A DNA stretch of 64,000 nucleotides. Origin: Sinorhizobium arboris LMG 14919. GTDB lineage: Bacteria; Pseudomonadota; Alphaproteobacteria; Rhizobiales; Rhizobiaceae. The notes under the pieces were generated by a model. That model made no database searches. It saw nothing but the letters and a program-made list of their open reading frames with translations, and was not told the DNA's origin. Positions 41,635 to 50,925 of the stretch are shown in pieces (the first letter of the stretch is position 1; every line of letters begins with the position of its first letter). The stretch is taken from contig NZ_ATYB01000014.1 in the NCBI RefSeq assembly GCF_000427465.1, positions 2,131,570-2,195,569 on the forward strand, written 5' to 3'. The position numbers were made by a program, and so were the translations under genes.

Positions 41635-42458
41635 ACTTGAGATCTATTCCCTTCAGTGCCTGGATCGGCATCATCGGCATTGCCATCGCACTTCTGTGCG
41701 CCCTCTTTGCTCCCGTCCTGGCGCCCTATGGCGAGCGGGAAGTCGTGGGCGATATCTGGCTCCCGGCAGGCGGGGATTTCCTGCTCGGGACGGACAATCT
41801 CGGCCGCGACCTCCTCTCGCGCCTGATCTACGGCGCCCGTACGACCATCTTCGTGGCGTTGGCGGCAACCGTGTTGTCGTTCGCCCTCGGCATGATCCTG
41901 AGCTTCACCGCAGCCGTCACCGGCGGCTTCGTCGATCAGTTCTTCTCCCGTTTCAACGATCTGATGATGGCGGTGCCGACGCTGATCTTCGCACTCGTCG
42001 TTCTGGCGGTGCTGCCACAGCATCTCTGGGTCCTGGTCCTCGTGATGGCCGTGCTCGACTCGACACGCGTCTTCCGCATCGGCCGCGCCGTGGCCCTCGA
42101 CGTCGCGGTGATGGAGTTCGTCGAGGCTGCGCGGTTGCGCGGCGAAGGCAATGTCTGGATCATCTTCCGGGAAATCCTGCCGAACACGCTGTCGCCGCTG
42201 CTCGCCGAGTTCGGTCTGCGCTTCGCCTTCTCGATCCTGTTCCTCTCCACCCTCTCCTTCCTCGGCCTCGGCATTCAGCCGCCGGCCGCCGACTGGGGCG
42301 GCATGGTCAAGGACAACAAAGATGGGATCATCTTCGGCATATCGGCCGCGCTCATTCCGGGCGGCGCGATCGCCGCCCTGGCCATCTGCGTCAATCTCGT
42401 CGTCGACTGGCTGATGAAGCGCACCTCGAGCCTGAAAGGAGGCCGCGGCGATGCCTGA
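41631..42458 (+). CDS. Dipeptide-type ABC permease (DppC type)
   Basis: Inner-membrane permease of 275 residues. Signature DppC region LGTDNLGRDLLSRLIYGART follows the first membrane segment; the EAA loop is FVEAARLRGEGNVWIIFREI. It overlaps the previous gene by ATGA and the next one by 8 bases, so all four subunits are translationally coupled. Confidence 0.87.
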   Translation: MNLRSIPFSAWIGIIGIAIALLCALFAPVLAPYGEREVVGDIWLPAGGDFLLGTDNLGRDLLSRLIYGARTTIFVALAATVLSFALGMILSFTAAVTGGFVDQFFSRFNDLMMAVPTLIFALVVLAVLPQHLWVLVLVMAVLDSTRVFRIGRAVALDVAVMEFVEAARLRGEGNVWIIFREILPNTLSPLLAEFGLRFAFSILFLSTLSFLGLGIQPPAADWGGMVKDNKDGIIFGISAALIPGGAIAALAICVNLVVDWLMKRTSSLKGGRGDA

Positions 42459-44082
42459 GCTGCTGTCCGTCAAGAACCTGAAGATCGAAGCGACCAGTTA
42501 CCCGCCGGGCGAACCGCCCAAAGTGGTTACGCTGGTCGAGGACGTTTCCTTCGATCTCGAAAGGGGCAAGGTCCTGGGCCTGATCGGCGAATCCGGCGCC
42601 GGCAAGTCGACGATCGGTCTCTCGGCACTCGCCTATGGCCGCGGCGGATGCCGCATCACCGGCGGCGAGGTGCTGCTCAACGGCCGCGACATCCTGAAGC
42701 TCGGCCGCGGCGGCATCAATTCGGTTCGTGGACGCCATGTCTGCTACGTCGCGCAGTCCGCCGCGGCTGCGTTCAACCCCGCCCACAAGCTCGGCGACCA
42801 GGTGATCGAGGCATCGCTGCGCCACGGCATCATGAGCCGTGAAGAGGCGACCAAGCGTGCACTCTATCTCTTCCGGGTGCTCGGCCTTCCCAATCCCGAT
42901 TCCTTCGGCGACCGCTACCCCCATCAGGTCTCGGGCGGGCAATTGCAGCGCGCCATGACCGCCATGGCGCTCTGCCCAAATCCGGAACTGATCGTCTTCG
43001 ACGAGCCAACCACGGCGCTCGACGTGACGACCCAGATCGACGTGCTCGCGGCGATCAAGCACGCGATCGAGGAGACCGATACCGCGGCACTCTACATTAC
43101 CCACGACCTCGCCGTCGTTGCCCAGATCTCCGACGACATCATGGTGTTGCGCCACGGCAAGACCGTCGAATACGGCACCACGAAGCAGGTGATCGAGGCT
43201 CCGAGGGAGGAATACACCCGCGCCCTCGTCAGCGTGCGCCAAACCAAGCGCGACGAAGCCAAGGACCAGACCGGCACGCTTCTCAAGATCGAGCATGTCC
43301 ATGCCGGTTACGCCAACGGCTTCAAGGTACTGCACGATGTCTCGATGCACCTGCCGAAGGGTCAGACACTGGCGATCGTCGGAGAATCGGGCTCCGGCAA
43401 GTCGACGCTCGCGCGCGTGATCACCGGCCTGCTGCCGCCGAGCGAAGGCCGCATCACCTTCGAAGGAAAGGAACTGCCGAAGGCGTTGAAGGGCCGGACC
43501 AACGACGAGTTGCGCCGGATCCAGATGATCTATCAGATGGCCGACACGGCGATGAATCCGCGCCAGACGGTGCGCGAGATCGTCGGCCGGCCGCTCTCCT
43601 TCTACTTCGGCATGCACGGCGTCCAAAAGACCGAGCGGGTGAAGGAATTGCTGGACCAGATCGAGATGGGCACGCGCTTCCTCGATCGCTACCCGGCCGA
43701 GCTTTCCGGCGGGCAGAAGCAGCGCGTGGCGATCGCCCGGGCGCTTGCCGCCAAGCCGGAACTCATCCTCTGCGACGAGCCGACCTCGGCGCTCGATCCG
43801 CTGGTGGCGGAAGGCATTTTGAACCTGCTGCTGAAGCTGCAGGAGGAAACCGCCGTTTCCTACGTCTTCATCACCCACGACATCGCCATCGTCCGGGCAA
43901 TCGCCGACAGCGTCGCCGTGATGCATCGCGGCCGGCTGGTGCGCTTCGGCCCGAAGTCGAAGGTCCTTTCGCCGCCCTTCGACGACTATACCGATCTGCT
44001 CCTGAAGTCGGTTCCCGAAATGGAAATCGGCTGGCTGGAAAAGGTGCTGCAGACCCGCCGCATGGAGAGCGCCGGCAATTGA
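42451..44082 (+). CDS. Dipeptide-type ABC ATPase, fused DppD-DppF form
   Basis: 543 residues carrying two complete ATPase domains in one chain. First domain: Walker A GESGAGKS, signature VSGGQLQR, Walker B LIVFDEP, H-loop YITHDLAVV. Second domain: GESGSGKS, LSGGQKQR, LILCDEP, FITHDIAIV. Both sites look catalytically complete. The fusion replaces the separate DppD and DppF proteins of E. coli and fixes a 1:1 ratio. It lacks the Cys-rich iron-sulfur motif at the end of each half that E. coli DppD/DppF have. A hairpin follows the stop. Confidence 0.88.
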   Translation: MPELLSVKNLKIEATSYPPGEPPKVVTLVEDVSFDLERGKVLGLIGESGAGKSTIGLSALAYGRGGCRITGGEVLLNGRDILKLGRGGINSVRGRHVCYVAQSAAAAFNPAHKLGDQVIEASLRHGIMSREEATKRALYLFRVLGLPNPDSFGDRYPHQVSGGQLQRAMTAMALCPNPELIVFDEPTTALDVTTQIDVLAAIKHAIEETDTAALYITHDLAVVAQISDDIMVLRHGKTVEYGTTKQVIEAPREEYTRALVSVRQTKRDEAKDQTGTLLKIEHVHAGYANGFKVLHDVSMHLPKGQTLAIVGESGSGKSTLARVITGLLPPSEGRITFEGKELPKALKGRTNDELRRIQMIYQMADTAMNPRQTVREIVGRPLSFYFGMHGVQKTERVKELLDQIEMGTRFLDRYPAELSGGQKQRVAIARALAAKPELILCDEPTSALDPLVAEGILNLLLKLQEETAVSYVFITHDIAIVRAIADSVAVMHRGRLVRFGPKSKVLSPPFDDYTDLLLKSVPEMEIGWLEKVLQTRRMESAGN

Positions 44083-44087
44083 TCGAG

Positions 44088-44114
44088 AGGGGCGGCTGAG
44101 GCGCGGCCGCCCCT
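44088..44114. terminator. Hairpin between convergent ATPase and HTH-regulator genes
   Basis: AGGGGCGGC/GCCGCCCCT (44088-44096 and 44106-44114), loop 9 bases, just past the ATPase stop at 44082 and before the convergent regulator stop at 44168. Symmetry and position suit a bidirectional terminator, although it lacks a real T-tract. Confidence 0.45.
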
Positions 44115-44167
44115 TGCCCCCATCGGCGATGCCGCAGGATGCTCCGTGCTGCGGTGATCCGCCTTCC

Positions 44168-45016
44168 TTAATACTCCGCCGGAATGGTCAGCACCTCGGC
44201 CTCCGGCGCCTCCAGAAAGCGCCTGACCGCAGCGGGCAAATGCCGCGACCCGAAAGGAAGCAGACCGCAGCGCGAAAGCATCTGGCGCTTGTCCGGATCC
44301 TGTCCGATATGCCGCCAGATCATTCGCGAGGCATAGGGCAGATTCTCCTTCCGCCACGACACCCCCATCGTTGTGCCGCGCAGATAGACCCGCTGGTGCA
44401 CCTCGAACGGCATCAGGATCGTCTGCGCCAGCATCGATGCCTGCCCTACGGTGCGCTCGGCAATGAAGATGCGGTTTCGCCAGAAGGTGACAAGTCCGAC
44501 ATATTTCGAGAACTGCTCTATTTCGTTTGCCCTGTCGCGAATGCGCTCGATCGACTTTACCCGGATCGAGCCGCCTTCTTCATAGATGTGGGCGCAGGAA
44601 CAGACGACGAAGCCGGGCCAGGAGAGCGAAAGATGATAGGTCTGGTAGTAGCCGAAATGGTGGCGAAGGGCTGCGGCATCGCCGGGGAACCCTTCGAGAA
44701 GCTGCCCCGCCTCCAGCCGGTGCCGCTCGGGACGGATCATGCGCCCTTCGAAGAGTTTAGGCGAGAGTGAGAAGTCCTCGGCCGAAAGCCCGAAGAATGC
44801 CGCGATCCGTGCGGCATTGTGCGCCGAGGGCCGCGCCTCGCCGTTGATGTAGCGGTTGAACTGCTGACGGTTGATGCCGATCTCCCGGCAAACCTGCGAG
44901 ATCGAGCGCCGCGTCGCACAGGCAAAACGCAGATTGATTGCGAATGTGTCGTCCTGCTGCAGTGTTCCAGCCCCCGGGGATTGCCGACAGCGTAAACCAG
45001 CGAAAACTCGCGTCAA
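44168..45016 (-). CDS. HTH (XRE-like) transcriptional regulator with large C-terminal domain
   Basis: 282 residues from a TTG at 45016, for which no ribosome-binding site is visible, so the start is uncertain. The HTH is residues about 30-80 (RRSISQVCREIGINRQQFNR and the AARIAAFFGL segment). The remaining 200 residues match no domain I recognise; they contain HHFGYYQTYHLSLSWPGFVV. It is convergent with the ABC operon and divergent from the second binding-protein gene, so it probably controls that gene and perhaps the whole peptide/hydrolase region. Confidence 0.72.
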   Translation of the reverse strand: MTRVFAGLRCRQSPGAGTLQQDDTFAINLRFACATRRSISQVCREIGINRQQFNRYINGEARPSAHNAARIAAFFGLSAEDFSLSPKLFEGRMIRPERHRLEAGQLLEGFPGDAAALRHHFGYYQTYHLSLSWPGFVVCSCAHIYEEGGSIRVKSIERIRDRANEIEQFSKYVGLVTFWRNRIFIAERTVGQASMLAQTILMPFEVHQRVYLRGTTMGVSWRKENLPYASRMIWRHIGQDPDKRQMLSRCGLLPFGSRHLPAAVRRFLEAPEAEVLTIPAEY

Positions 45017-45086
45017 GTCGCGAAATTGTGTGATGTCCGGCAGGCGTTAGGTTTCTCTCGAACAAACACTCAAAGGGGAACTGGAA

Positions 45087-46676
45087 ATGACCGAATTCAC
45101 GAAGCGTCCCGACGGCCTCATCGTACCGGCCGGCGTCAACCGGCGCGGCTTCCTCGCAGGCACTGCAGCGCTCGGCCTCGCCGCCGGCATCGGAAGCTCC
45201 ATCGGCTTGGGCGAGGCACGAGCGCAGGAGCCCAAACGCGGCGGCCACCTGAAGCTCGGCCTTGACGGCGGTGCGACGACCGATTCGCTCGACCCGGCGA
45301 CCTATAGCGGTTCGGTATCTTTCGTGATCGGCCATCTCTGGGGCGACACGCTGGTCGAATCCGACCCGGTGACCGGCGCTCCGCTGCCGTCGATCGCCTC
45401 CTCCTGGGAGTCGTCGGCGGATGCTTCAGTCTGGACATTCAGGATTCGAAAGGACATCGCTTTCCACGACGGCAGCAAGCTCGCCGTCGCGGACGTGATC
45501 GCGACATTGAAGCGGCATTCCGACGAGGGCTCCAAGTCGGGCGCGCTCGGGCTGATGCGATCCGTCAAGACAATCGAGGAAAAAGCCGGCGATCTCGTCC
45601 TGACGCTGACGGAAGGCAATGCGGACCTGCCCCTGCTGCTGACCGACTATCACCTTATCATTCAGCCCGGCGGCGGCGTCGACAACCCGGCCTCGCCGAT
45701 CGGCACCGGCCCCTACAAACTCGCCAGCTATGAGGCAGGCATCCGGGCAACCTTCGAGAAGAACGCCGCCGACTGGCGTTCGGACCGTGGCTATGTCGAC
45801 AGCGTCGAGATCATCGTCATGAACGACAACACGGCGCGTATTGCGGCGCTTTCTTCCGGGCAGGTGCATTTCATCAACGGGGTCGATCCGAAGACGGTCC
45901 CGCTTCTGAAACGTGCGCCCCGCGTCGAGATCCTGCAGACCTCGGGCAAGGGTTTCTACAGCTTCCTCATGCATTGCGACACGGCCCCCTTCGACAACAA
46001 CGACCTGAGGCTCGCTCTGAAATATTCGATCGACCGGCAGGCAATTCTAGACCGTGTCCTCGGCGGATACGGCACGCTCGGCAACGATTATCCCGTCAAC
46101 GAAAACTACTCTTTGGCGCCTGACGACATCGAGCAGCGCGCCTACGATCCCGACAAGGCAGCCTTCCATTACAAGAAGTCCGGCCATGACCGGCCGATCC
46201 TGCTGCGGACCTCCGATGCCGCCTTCCCGGGCGCGGTCGATGCCTCGGTCCTCTTCCAGGAAAGCGCCCGCAAGGCCGGTATCGAAATCGAAGTACGCCG
46301 CGAGCCGGAGGACGGCTATTGGACCAATGTCTGGAACGTCCAGCCCTTCTGCGCTTCCTACTGGGGCGGCCGTCCGACGCAGGATTCCCGCTATTCCACC
46401 TCCTATCTTTCGAGCGCGGAATGGAACGACACGCGTTTCAAACGGGAGGACTTCGACAAGCTGCTCCTGCAGGCGCGCTCCGAACTTGACGAAACCAGGC
46501 GCAAGGAGCTTTACCATACAATGGCCCTCATGGTGCGCGACGAAGGCGGCCTGATACTCCCGGTCTTCAACGATTATGTGAACGCCGCCTCCGCTTCGCT
46601 GAAGGGCTTTGTCCACGACATCGGCAACGACCTTTCAAACGGCTACGTCGGAAGCCGAGTCTGGTTCGACAGCTAG
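45087..46676 (+). CDS. Second dipeptide-type ABC binding protein (paralogue of 38936)
   Basis: 529 residues, family 5. A twin-arginine signal (NRRGFLAGTAALGLAAG) precedes mature EPKRGGHLKLGLDG. Most of the protein aligns without gaps to the 38936 paralogue: WTFRIRKDIAFHDGSKL, VHFINGVDPKTV and YWGGRPTQDSRYSTSYLS each differ from it at a few positions. No permease or ATPase follows, so it should deliver a second substrate to the transporter at 40525-44082. It is followed by the CocE-type hydrolase gene. Confidence 0.87.
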   Translation: MTEFTKRPDGLIVPAGVNRRGFLAGTAALGLAAGIGSSIGLGEARAQEPKRGGHLKLGLDGGATTDSLDPATYSGSVSFVIGHLWGDTLVESDPVTGAPLPSIASSWESSADASVWTFRIRKDIAFHDGSKLAVADVIATLKRHSDEGSKSGALGLMRSVKTIEEKAGDLVLTLTEGNADLPLLLTDYHLIIQPGGGVDNPASPIGTGPYKLASYEAGIRATFEKNAADWRSDRGYVDSVEIIVMNDNTARIAALSSGQVHFINGVDPKTVPLLKRAPRVEILQTSGKGFYSFLMHCDTAPFDNNDLRLALKYSIDRQAILDRVLGGYGTLGNDYPVNENYSLAPDDIEQRAYDPDKAAFHYKKSGHDRPILLRTSDAAFPGAVDASVLFQESARKAGIEIEVRREPEDGYWTNVWNVQPFCASYWGGRPTQDSRYSTSYLSSAEWNDTRFKREDFDKLLLQARSELDETRRKELYHTMALMVRDEGGLILPVFNDYVNAASASLKGFVHDIGNDLSNGYVGSRVWFDS

Positions 46677-46686
46677 AGTGCAAGGA

Positions 46687-46715
46687 GCGGTGCAGGTGGT
46701 TTCCGCCTGCACCGC
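46687..46715 (+). terminator. Intercistronic hairpin after the second binding-protein gene
   Basis: GCGGTGCAGG/CCTGCACCGC, a perfect 10-bp stem with a 9-base loop, 10 bases past the stop. There is no T-tract; it probably protects the binding-protein mRNA or only partly terminates before the hydrolase gene. Confidence 0.55.
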
Positions 46716-46753
46716 GCGTCTCAACAGTAAGGCACCGATCGGAGGCAGCCGCG

Positions 46754-48751
46754 ATGGTCGATCGCAATTTCACCGTCATCGAAAACGAATGGATACCCCT
46801 CAAAGACGGAATCCGGCTTGCCGCGCGCATCTGGATGCCTGAAGGCACCGAACAGAAACCGGTGCCGGCGGTTCTGGAATACCTGCCCTACCGCAAGCGC
46901 GACGGGACCTGTGCAAGGGACGAATCCACCTACCCGGCCTTCGCGGCCGCCGGCATTGCCGGCATTCGCGTCGACATCCGCGGCTCGGGCGAATCCGAGG
47001 GCGTTATCGACGGCGAATACACGCCGCGCGAGCTCTCCGACGGCTGTGAGATCGTCGAGTGGATTGCGGCACAGCCCTGGTCGAACGGCAAGGTGGGCAT
47101 GATGGGCATCTCCTGGGGCGGCTTCAATTGTCTGCAGGTGGCGGCCCTCAAGCCTCCGGCCCTCAAGGCGGTCATTTCGATCGCCTCGACCGTCGACCGC
47201 TACAATGACGACATCCACTACAAGAACGGCTGCCATCTCTCGGCGCAACTCTCCTGGGCGGCAACGATGCTCGCCTACCAGTCCCGATCGCCCGATGCGG
47301 AGCTCGTCGGCGAGCGCTGGCGGGAGATGTGGCTGGAGCGCCTCGAGAACGAGCCCTTCTTCCTGGAGGAATGGCTGGAGCACCAGCGCCGCGACGATTT
47401 CTGGCGGCATGGCTCGATCTGCGAGGATTTCAAAAGCTTTCCGATTCCGGCGCTGGTGATCGCCGGCTGGGCGGACGGCTACCGCAACACGCCGATCAAG
47501 GCGGTCGAGGGGCTGGGCGACAAGGCCAAGGCGCTCGTCGGTCCGTGGGTCCACAAATATCCGCATTTCGCCTGGCCGAAGCCGCGAGCGGACTTTCTCG
47601 GAGAGGCTATCCGCTGGTGGAACCGCTGGCTTCGCGATGAAGAGAACGACGCCGAGCAGTTGCCGCAGGTACGCGCCTATATCCTCGACGGCCCGAGGCC
47701 GGCGGTCAGGCGCAATGAAGACCCCGGCCGATGGATCGCCAAGGACGCCTGGACCACGCCCGAAATGCGGACCTTCGCGGTTTCGAGCGAGGGAAGCCTG
47801 GCCGCCGGTTCCTCGTCCAGGCGCGGGATAGGCGATGTTTACCTGCGCTCGCCGCTCGATACCGGCACCGCTGCCGGTGAGTATTTCACGCTGAAGCCCG
47901 ACGCCGAGATGCCCGGTGACCAGCGCATCGACGATGCGGGCGCGCTGACCTTCGATACGCATCCCCTGCTCGAAGCGGAGGACTATCTCGGCCAGCCGGT
48001 GCTCGACCTCGAGCTTTCCTGCAGTGCCGAAACCGCCAATCTCGCCGCGCGCATCGTCGACGTCCATCCGGACGGAACGGCGACCCGCGTCGCCTTCGGC
48101 GTTCTCAACCTGGCGCACCGCAACGGCAATGCCAAGCCGGTGCCGATGGAGAAGAACCGCAAGACGCGCGTCACGCTGGTGCTCGATGCCTGCGGCTATC
48201 GCTTCCGCGCCGGCCACCGCATCCGGCTGTCGCTGTCGACGTCCTATTGGCCGATCATCCTCCCGTCGCCGACCGACCCGGGGGTCAGGATCGACACGGC
48301 CAGCGTCTCCCTTTCCCTGCCGCTTCTCGGCGACCATCGCGAAATCGTCGTGCCGCAGCCGGCCAATCCCGACCCGTTGCCGCACTATATCGAGCATTCG
48401 CCGGCCGAGACGCGCCGCACCGTCGAACGGGACATGAGCAAGGGCCTGACGCATTACCGGATCTACGAGAATACCGGCCTCGTCGAGCATCCCGGCACGG
48501 GCAACGCGACTCAGGACATCCGCGACGAAACCTGGACGATCGCGCCGGACGATCCGCACTCGATGACTGGCGTCTCGACCTGGACCTGCATCGCGCGGCG
48601 TGGGCGGCAATCGCTGAAGACCGTCTCGACGTCCCGCCTCGGCTGCACGGAATCCGAGTGGATCACCTCCGCCAGGGTCGAGGCTTTCGAGGGTGAGGAG
48701 AAGATTTTCGAGAAGACCTTCGAGAAGCGGATCCGGCGGGATTTCATGTGA
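46754..48751 (+). CDS. CocE/NonD-family serine hydrolase
   Basis: 665 residues without a signal peptide, so cytoplasmic. N-terminal alpha/beta hydrolase domain of the X-Pro dipeptidyl peptidase/cocaine esterase type: nucleophile Ser in MMGISWGGFN (about residue 120), Asp in VIAGWADGYR and His in VGPWVHKYPHF. The C-terminal half (from about 330) is the jelly-roll beta domain of the PepX family. GGAGG precedes the ATG. It hydrolyses an ester or amide. Linked to the peptide-type importer, it may cleave the imported compound. Confidence 0.85.
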   Translation: MVDRNFTVIENEWIPLKDGIRLAARIWMPEGTEQKPVPAVLEYLPYRKRDGTCARDESTYPAFAAAGIAGIRVDIRGSGESEGVIDGEYTPRELSDGCEIVEWIAAQPWSNGKVGMMGISWGGFNCLQVAALKPPALKAVISIASTVDRYNDDIHYKNGCHLSAQLSWAATMLAYQSRSPDAELVGERWREMWLERLENEPFFLEEWLEHQRRDDFWRHGSICEDFKSFPIPALVIAGWADGYRNTPIKAVEGLGDKAKALVGPWVHKYPHFAWPKPRADFLGEAIRWWNRWLRDEENDAEQLPQVRAYILDGPRPAVRRNEDPGRWIAKDAWTTPEMRTFAVSSEGSLAAGSSSRRGIGDVYLRSPLDTGTAAGEYFTLKPDAEMPGDQRIDDAGALTFDTHPLLEAEDYLGQPVLDLELSCSAETANLAARIVDVHPDGTATRVAFGVLNLAHRNGNAKPVPMEKNRKTRVTLVLDACGYRFRAGHRIRLSLSTSYWPIILPSPTDPGVRIDTASVSLSLPLLGDHREIVVPQPANPDPLPHYIEHSPAETRRTVERDMSKGLTHYRIYENTGLVEHPGTGNATQDIRDETWTIAPDDPHSMTGVSTWTCIARRGRQSLKTVSTSRLGCTESEWITSARVEAFEGEEKIFEKTFEKRIRRDFM

Positions 48752-48769
48752 AGGTATCGAAACGGATCC

Positions 48770-48931
48770 GCCCCTCATCCGCCTGCCGGCACCTTCTCCC
48801 CGCTTGCGGGGAGAAGGGACTCGCGGCGCCCTTCAGCGCTTCATTTCGAACGGGCGAGCACGGCCTACTCGTCCCCTCGCCCCGCTTGCGGGGAGAGGAT
48901 TAGTCCTCGGGTTACACCCGAGGAAAGGGGC
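48770..48931. repeat. RIME-like double repeat
   Basis: Two palindromes: CCTTCTCCCCG/CGGGGAGAAGG near 48790-48816 and CCTCGGGTTACACCCGAGG near 48904-48924, with a CTCGCCCCG/CGGGGAGAG hairpin between. It fills most of the 189-base gap between the convergent hydrolase genes and could terminate both. Confidence 0.85.
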
Positions 48932-48940
48932 AACCAAACC

Positions 48941-49864
48941 TCAAGCCGTACCGGCCAATCTCGCCACAGCCTGCACGAGACGGCCGAAGCCTTCCTGCGC
49001 ACCGGAGCTCATGTGGCGCGCCCGGAGCCAGGAATGGACCATCTGCGGCTCTTCCCGATAGGTGACGTCCACGCCTGCCTGGACAAGCCGGGCGGCATAG
49101 GCGCGCGCATCATCGCGCAGCGGATCGAAATAGGCGCCGGAAATATAGGCCGGGGGAAGTCCGGACAGGTCCGCGGCCCTCAACGGGTGTGCTAGCGGTT
49201 CATCCGCCGGTGCTTTCAGCATCTCGCGGTAATAGCCGACATCGCTGGTGGAAAGCAGCGGCGCCTCGGCCATCTCGATATAGGAGCCGCGCGTCAGGTC
49301 GCCCCCGAGGCCGGGATAGACCAGGACCTGACCGACGATGCCGGCGAGACCTCTCGCCCTTGCTTCGAGCGCCATGCCTGCAGCAAGATTTCCGCCCGCG
49401 CTGTCGCCTGCAACGATGAGCGGACGACCCTCGGCAAGAAGCACTTCCAGCACTTCGCGGCAGTCTTCGAAGGCTGCGGGCCACACATGTTCGGGCGCAA
49501 GGCGATAGTCCACGGACACCAGTTCCACCCGCGCGCCATGGGCAAGCTCGGCGCAGATCGCATCGTGGCTCTCGAGCGAACCGACGACGAATCCGCCGCC
49601 ATGGATGTAGAAGACCCGCGTCTCACTCGCGATCTTCGACGGACGGTAGTGCCGCACCGGAATTTTCCCCGCCACCCGCTCGTCCCGCCGATCGAGCCCT
49701 TCGGGAGACGGCGCATCGAATTCGGCGCAGAGCGCATCGTACCATTGCCGCTGCTGCTCGACGGAGGCATTGACGGCATCGGCGGGATAGAACGCCTCGC
49801 AACGGTCTCGGAAGGCGAGAATCCCGTCTTCCGTCGGTATTGGCTTTGTCGGTTTCGAATCCAT
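48941..49864 (-). CDS. Alpha/beta hydrolase (HSL/esterase-lipase family)
   Basis: 307 residues. The oxyanion-hole HGGG (YIHGGGFVVGSLESHD) and nucleophile Ser in AGDSAGGNLAAGMA are the HSL-family signature; Asp in YFDPLRDDA and His in MVHSWLRA complete the triad. ATG at 49864 is chosen because AGGGGGAGCAGG lies directly before it. It faces the LysR gene across a 121-base divergent region, so LysR control is likely. It is an esterase or lactone hydrolase of unknown substrate. Confidence 0.85.
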   Translation of the reverse strand: MDSKPTKPIPTEDGILAFRDRCEAFYPADAVNASVEQQRQWYDALCAEFDAPSPEGLDRRDERVAGKIPVRHYRPSKIASETRVFYIHGGGFVVGSLESHDAICAELAHGARVELVSVDYRLAPEHVWPAAFEDCREVLEVLLAEGRPLIVAGDSAGGNLAAGMALEARARGLAGIVGQVLVYPGLGGDLTRGSYIEMAEAPLLSTSDVGYYREMLKAPADEPLAHPLRAADLSGLPPAYISGAYFDPLRDDARAYAARLVQAGVDVTYREEPQMVHSWLRARHMSSGAQEGFGRLVQAVARLAGTA

Positions 49865-49985
49865 CCTGCTCCCCCTGATCGCACCATAACATCGTTGCGC
49901 CGGCGCGCACGACGAAATGCGCCAGCACCTGCCGCAGTCCAACACCTTGCTTGCTTTCGCCTCGGCAAGCGGTGTTAATTCGTCC

Positions 49986-50894
49986 ATGGCATTCACACTC
50001 CGGCAGTTGCAATATTTCGTCGCCGTCGCCGAGCAGGGCTCGGTCACCCGCGCGGCGCAGAACCTCTCCATCTCTCAATCGTCGATCACCGAGGCAATCA
50101 AGGAGCTCGAAACCGATCTCGGCGTCGAACTCTTCGACCGGCATCCGCGCGGCCTCTCGATCACCCATAACGGCCATCAGTTCCTGCGCCACGCGACCAA
50201 GATCCTCGCCGATGTTTCCGATGCGCGGCGCAGCTTTTCCGACAGCCGCGAGGAACGCGGCGGCAGGCTCAATCTCGGCGTCACCTCCCTCGTCGCGGGC
50301 TACGTGCTCTCCGACCTGCTCGCGCGCTACCGCCGCGCCTGCCCCGGCGTCGAGGTGAGTGCCATAGAGGACAATGGTTCCTATCTCGAGCACCTCCTGA
50401 TCGGCGGCGAACTCGACGTCGCCGTGATGGTCATCTCGAACCTGCGCGACCGTATGGCGCTGCAGGCGGAAATCCTCGAAACCTCTCCCTATCGCCTCTG
50501 GCTGCCGATCGGCCACCCGCTCGTCAGCGCCGACATCATCTCGGTCGAGGATATCGCCCGGGAGCCGCTGATCATGCTGACCGTGGACGAGATCGAGGAG
50601 AATACCGGCAAACTCCTGACGGCGCTCGGCGCGCGCCCCCATGTCGCCTTCCGCACCCGCTCGGTGGAGGCGGTCAGAAGCCTGGTTGCGACCGGTGCCG
50701 GCATCGCCCTTTTGCCTGATCTCGTCTACCGCCCCTGGTCGCTCGAAGGCGACCGGATCGAAAGCCGCGACGTTTCCGGGGCGCTGCCCGTCGTGCAGGT
50801 CGGCATGGTCTGGCGCAAGGGGTCGAGCCTGCCACAGTCCGCGCGCGATTTCGTCGGCGTTGCCGAGGCCTTGCGCAGCGCCCGCCCACGGTAA
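49986..50894 (+). CDS. LysR-family transcriptional regulator
   Basis: 302 residues. The winged helix is at residues 3-60 (LRQLQYFVAVAEQGSVTRAA, with SQSSITEAIKELE), followed by a LysR substrate-binding domain. ATG at 49986 gives the usual N-terminus MAFTLRQLQYF. Divergent from the alpha/beta hydrolase and upstream of the polyamine-type ABC operon, it could regulate either. The ligand is unknown. Confidence 0.85.
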   Translation: MAFTLRQLQYFVAVAEQGSVTRAAQNLSISQSSITEAIKELETDLGVELFDRHPRGLSITHNGHQFLRHATKILADVSDARRSFSDSREERGGRLNLGVTSLVAGYVLSDLLARYRRACPGVEVSAIEDNGSYLEHLLIGGELDVAVMVISNLRDRMALQAEILETSPYRLWLPIGHPLVSADIISVEDIAREPLIMLTVDEIEENTGKLLTALGARPHVAFRTRSVEAVRSLVATGAGIALLPDLVYRPWSLEGDRIESRDVSGALPVVQVGMVWRKGSSLPQSARDFVGVAEALRSARPR

Positions 50895-50925
50895 GTGTTC
50901 GGATCCCGAGGTTCGGCTGCTATCG

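Noticed and set aside
42391..43926. 511-residue minus-strand frame opposite the dual ATPase
   Set aside because: Complement of conserved ATPase motifs on the plus strand; composition is that of an antisense frame.
46721..48778. 685-residue minus-strand frame opposite the CocE hydrolase
   Set aside because: It spans the real gene end to end in antisense and lacks any recognisable domain, ribosome-binding site or operon context.
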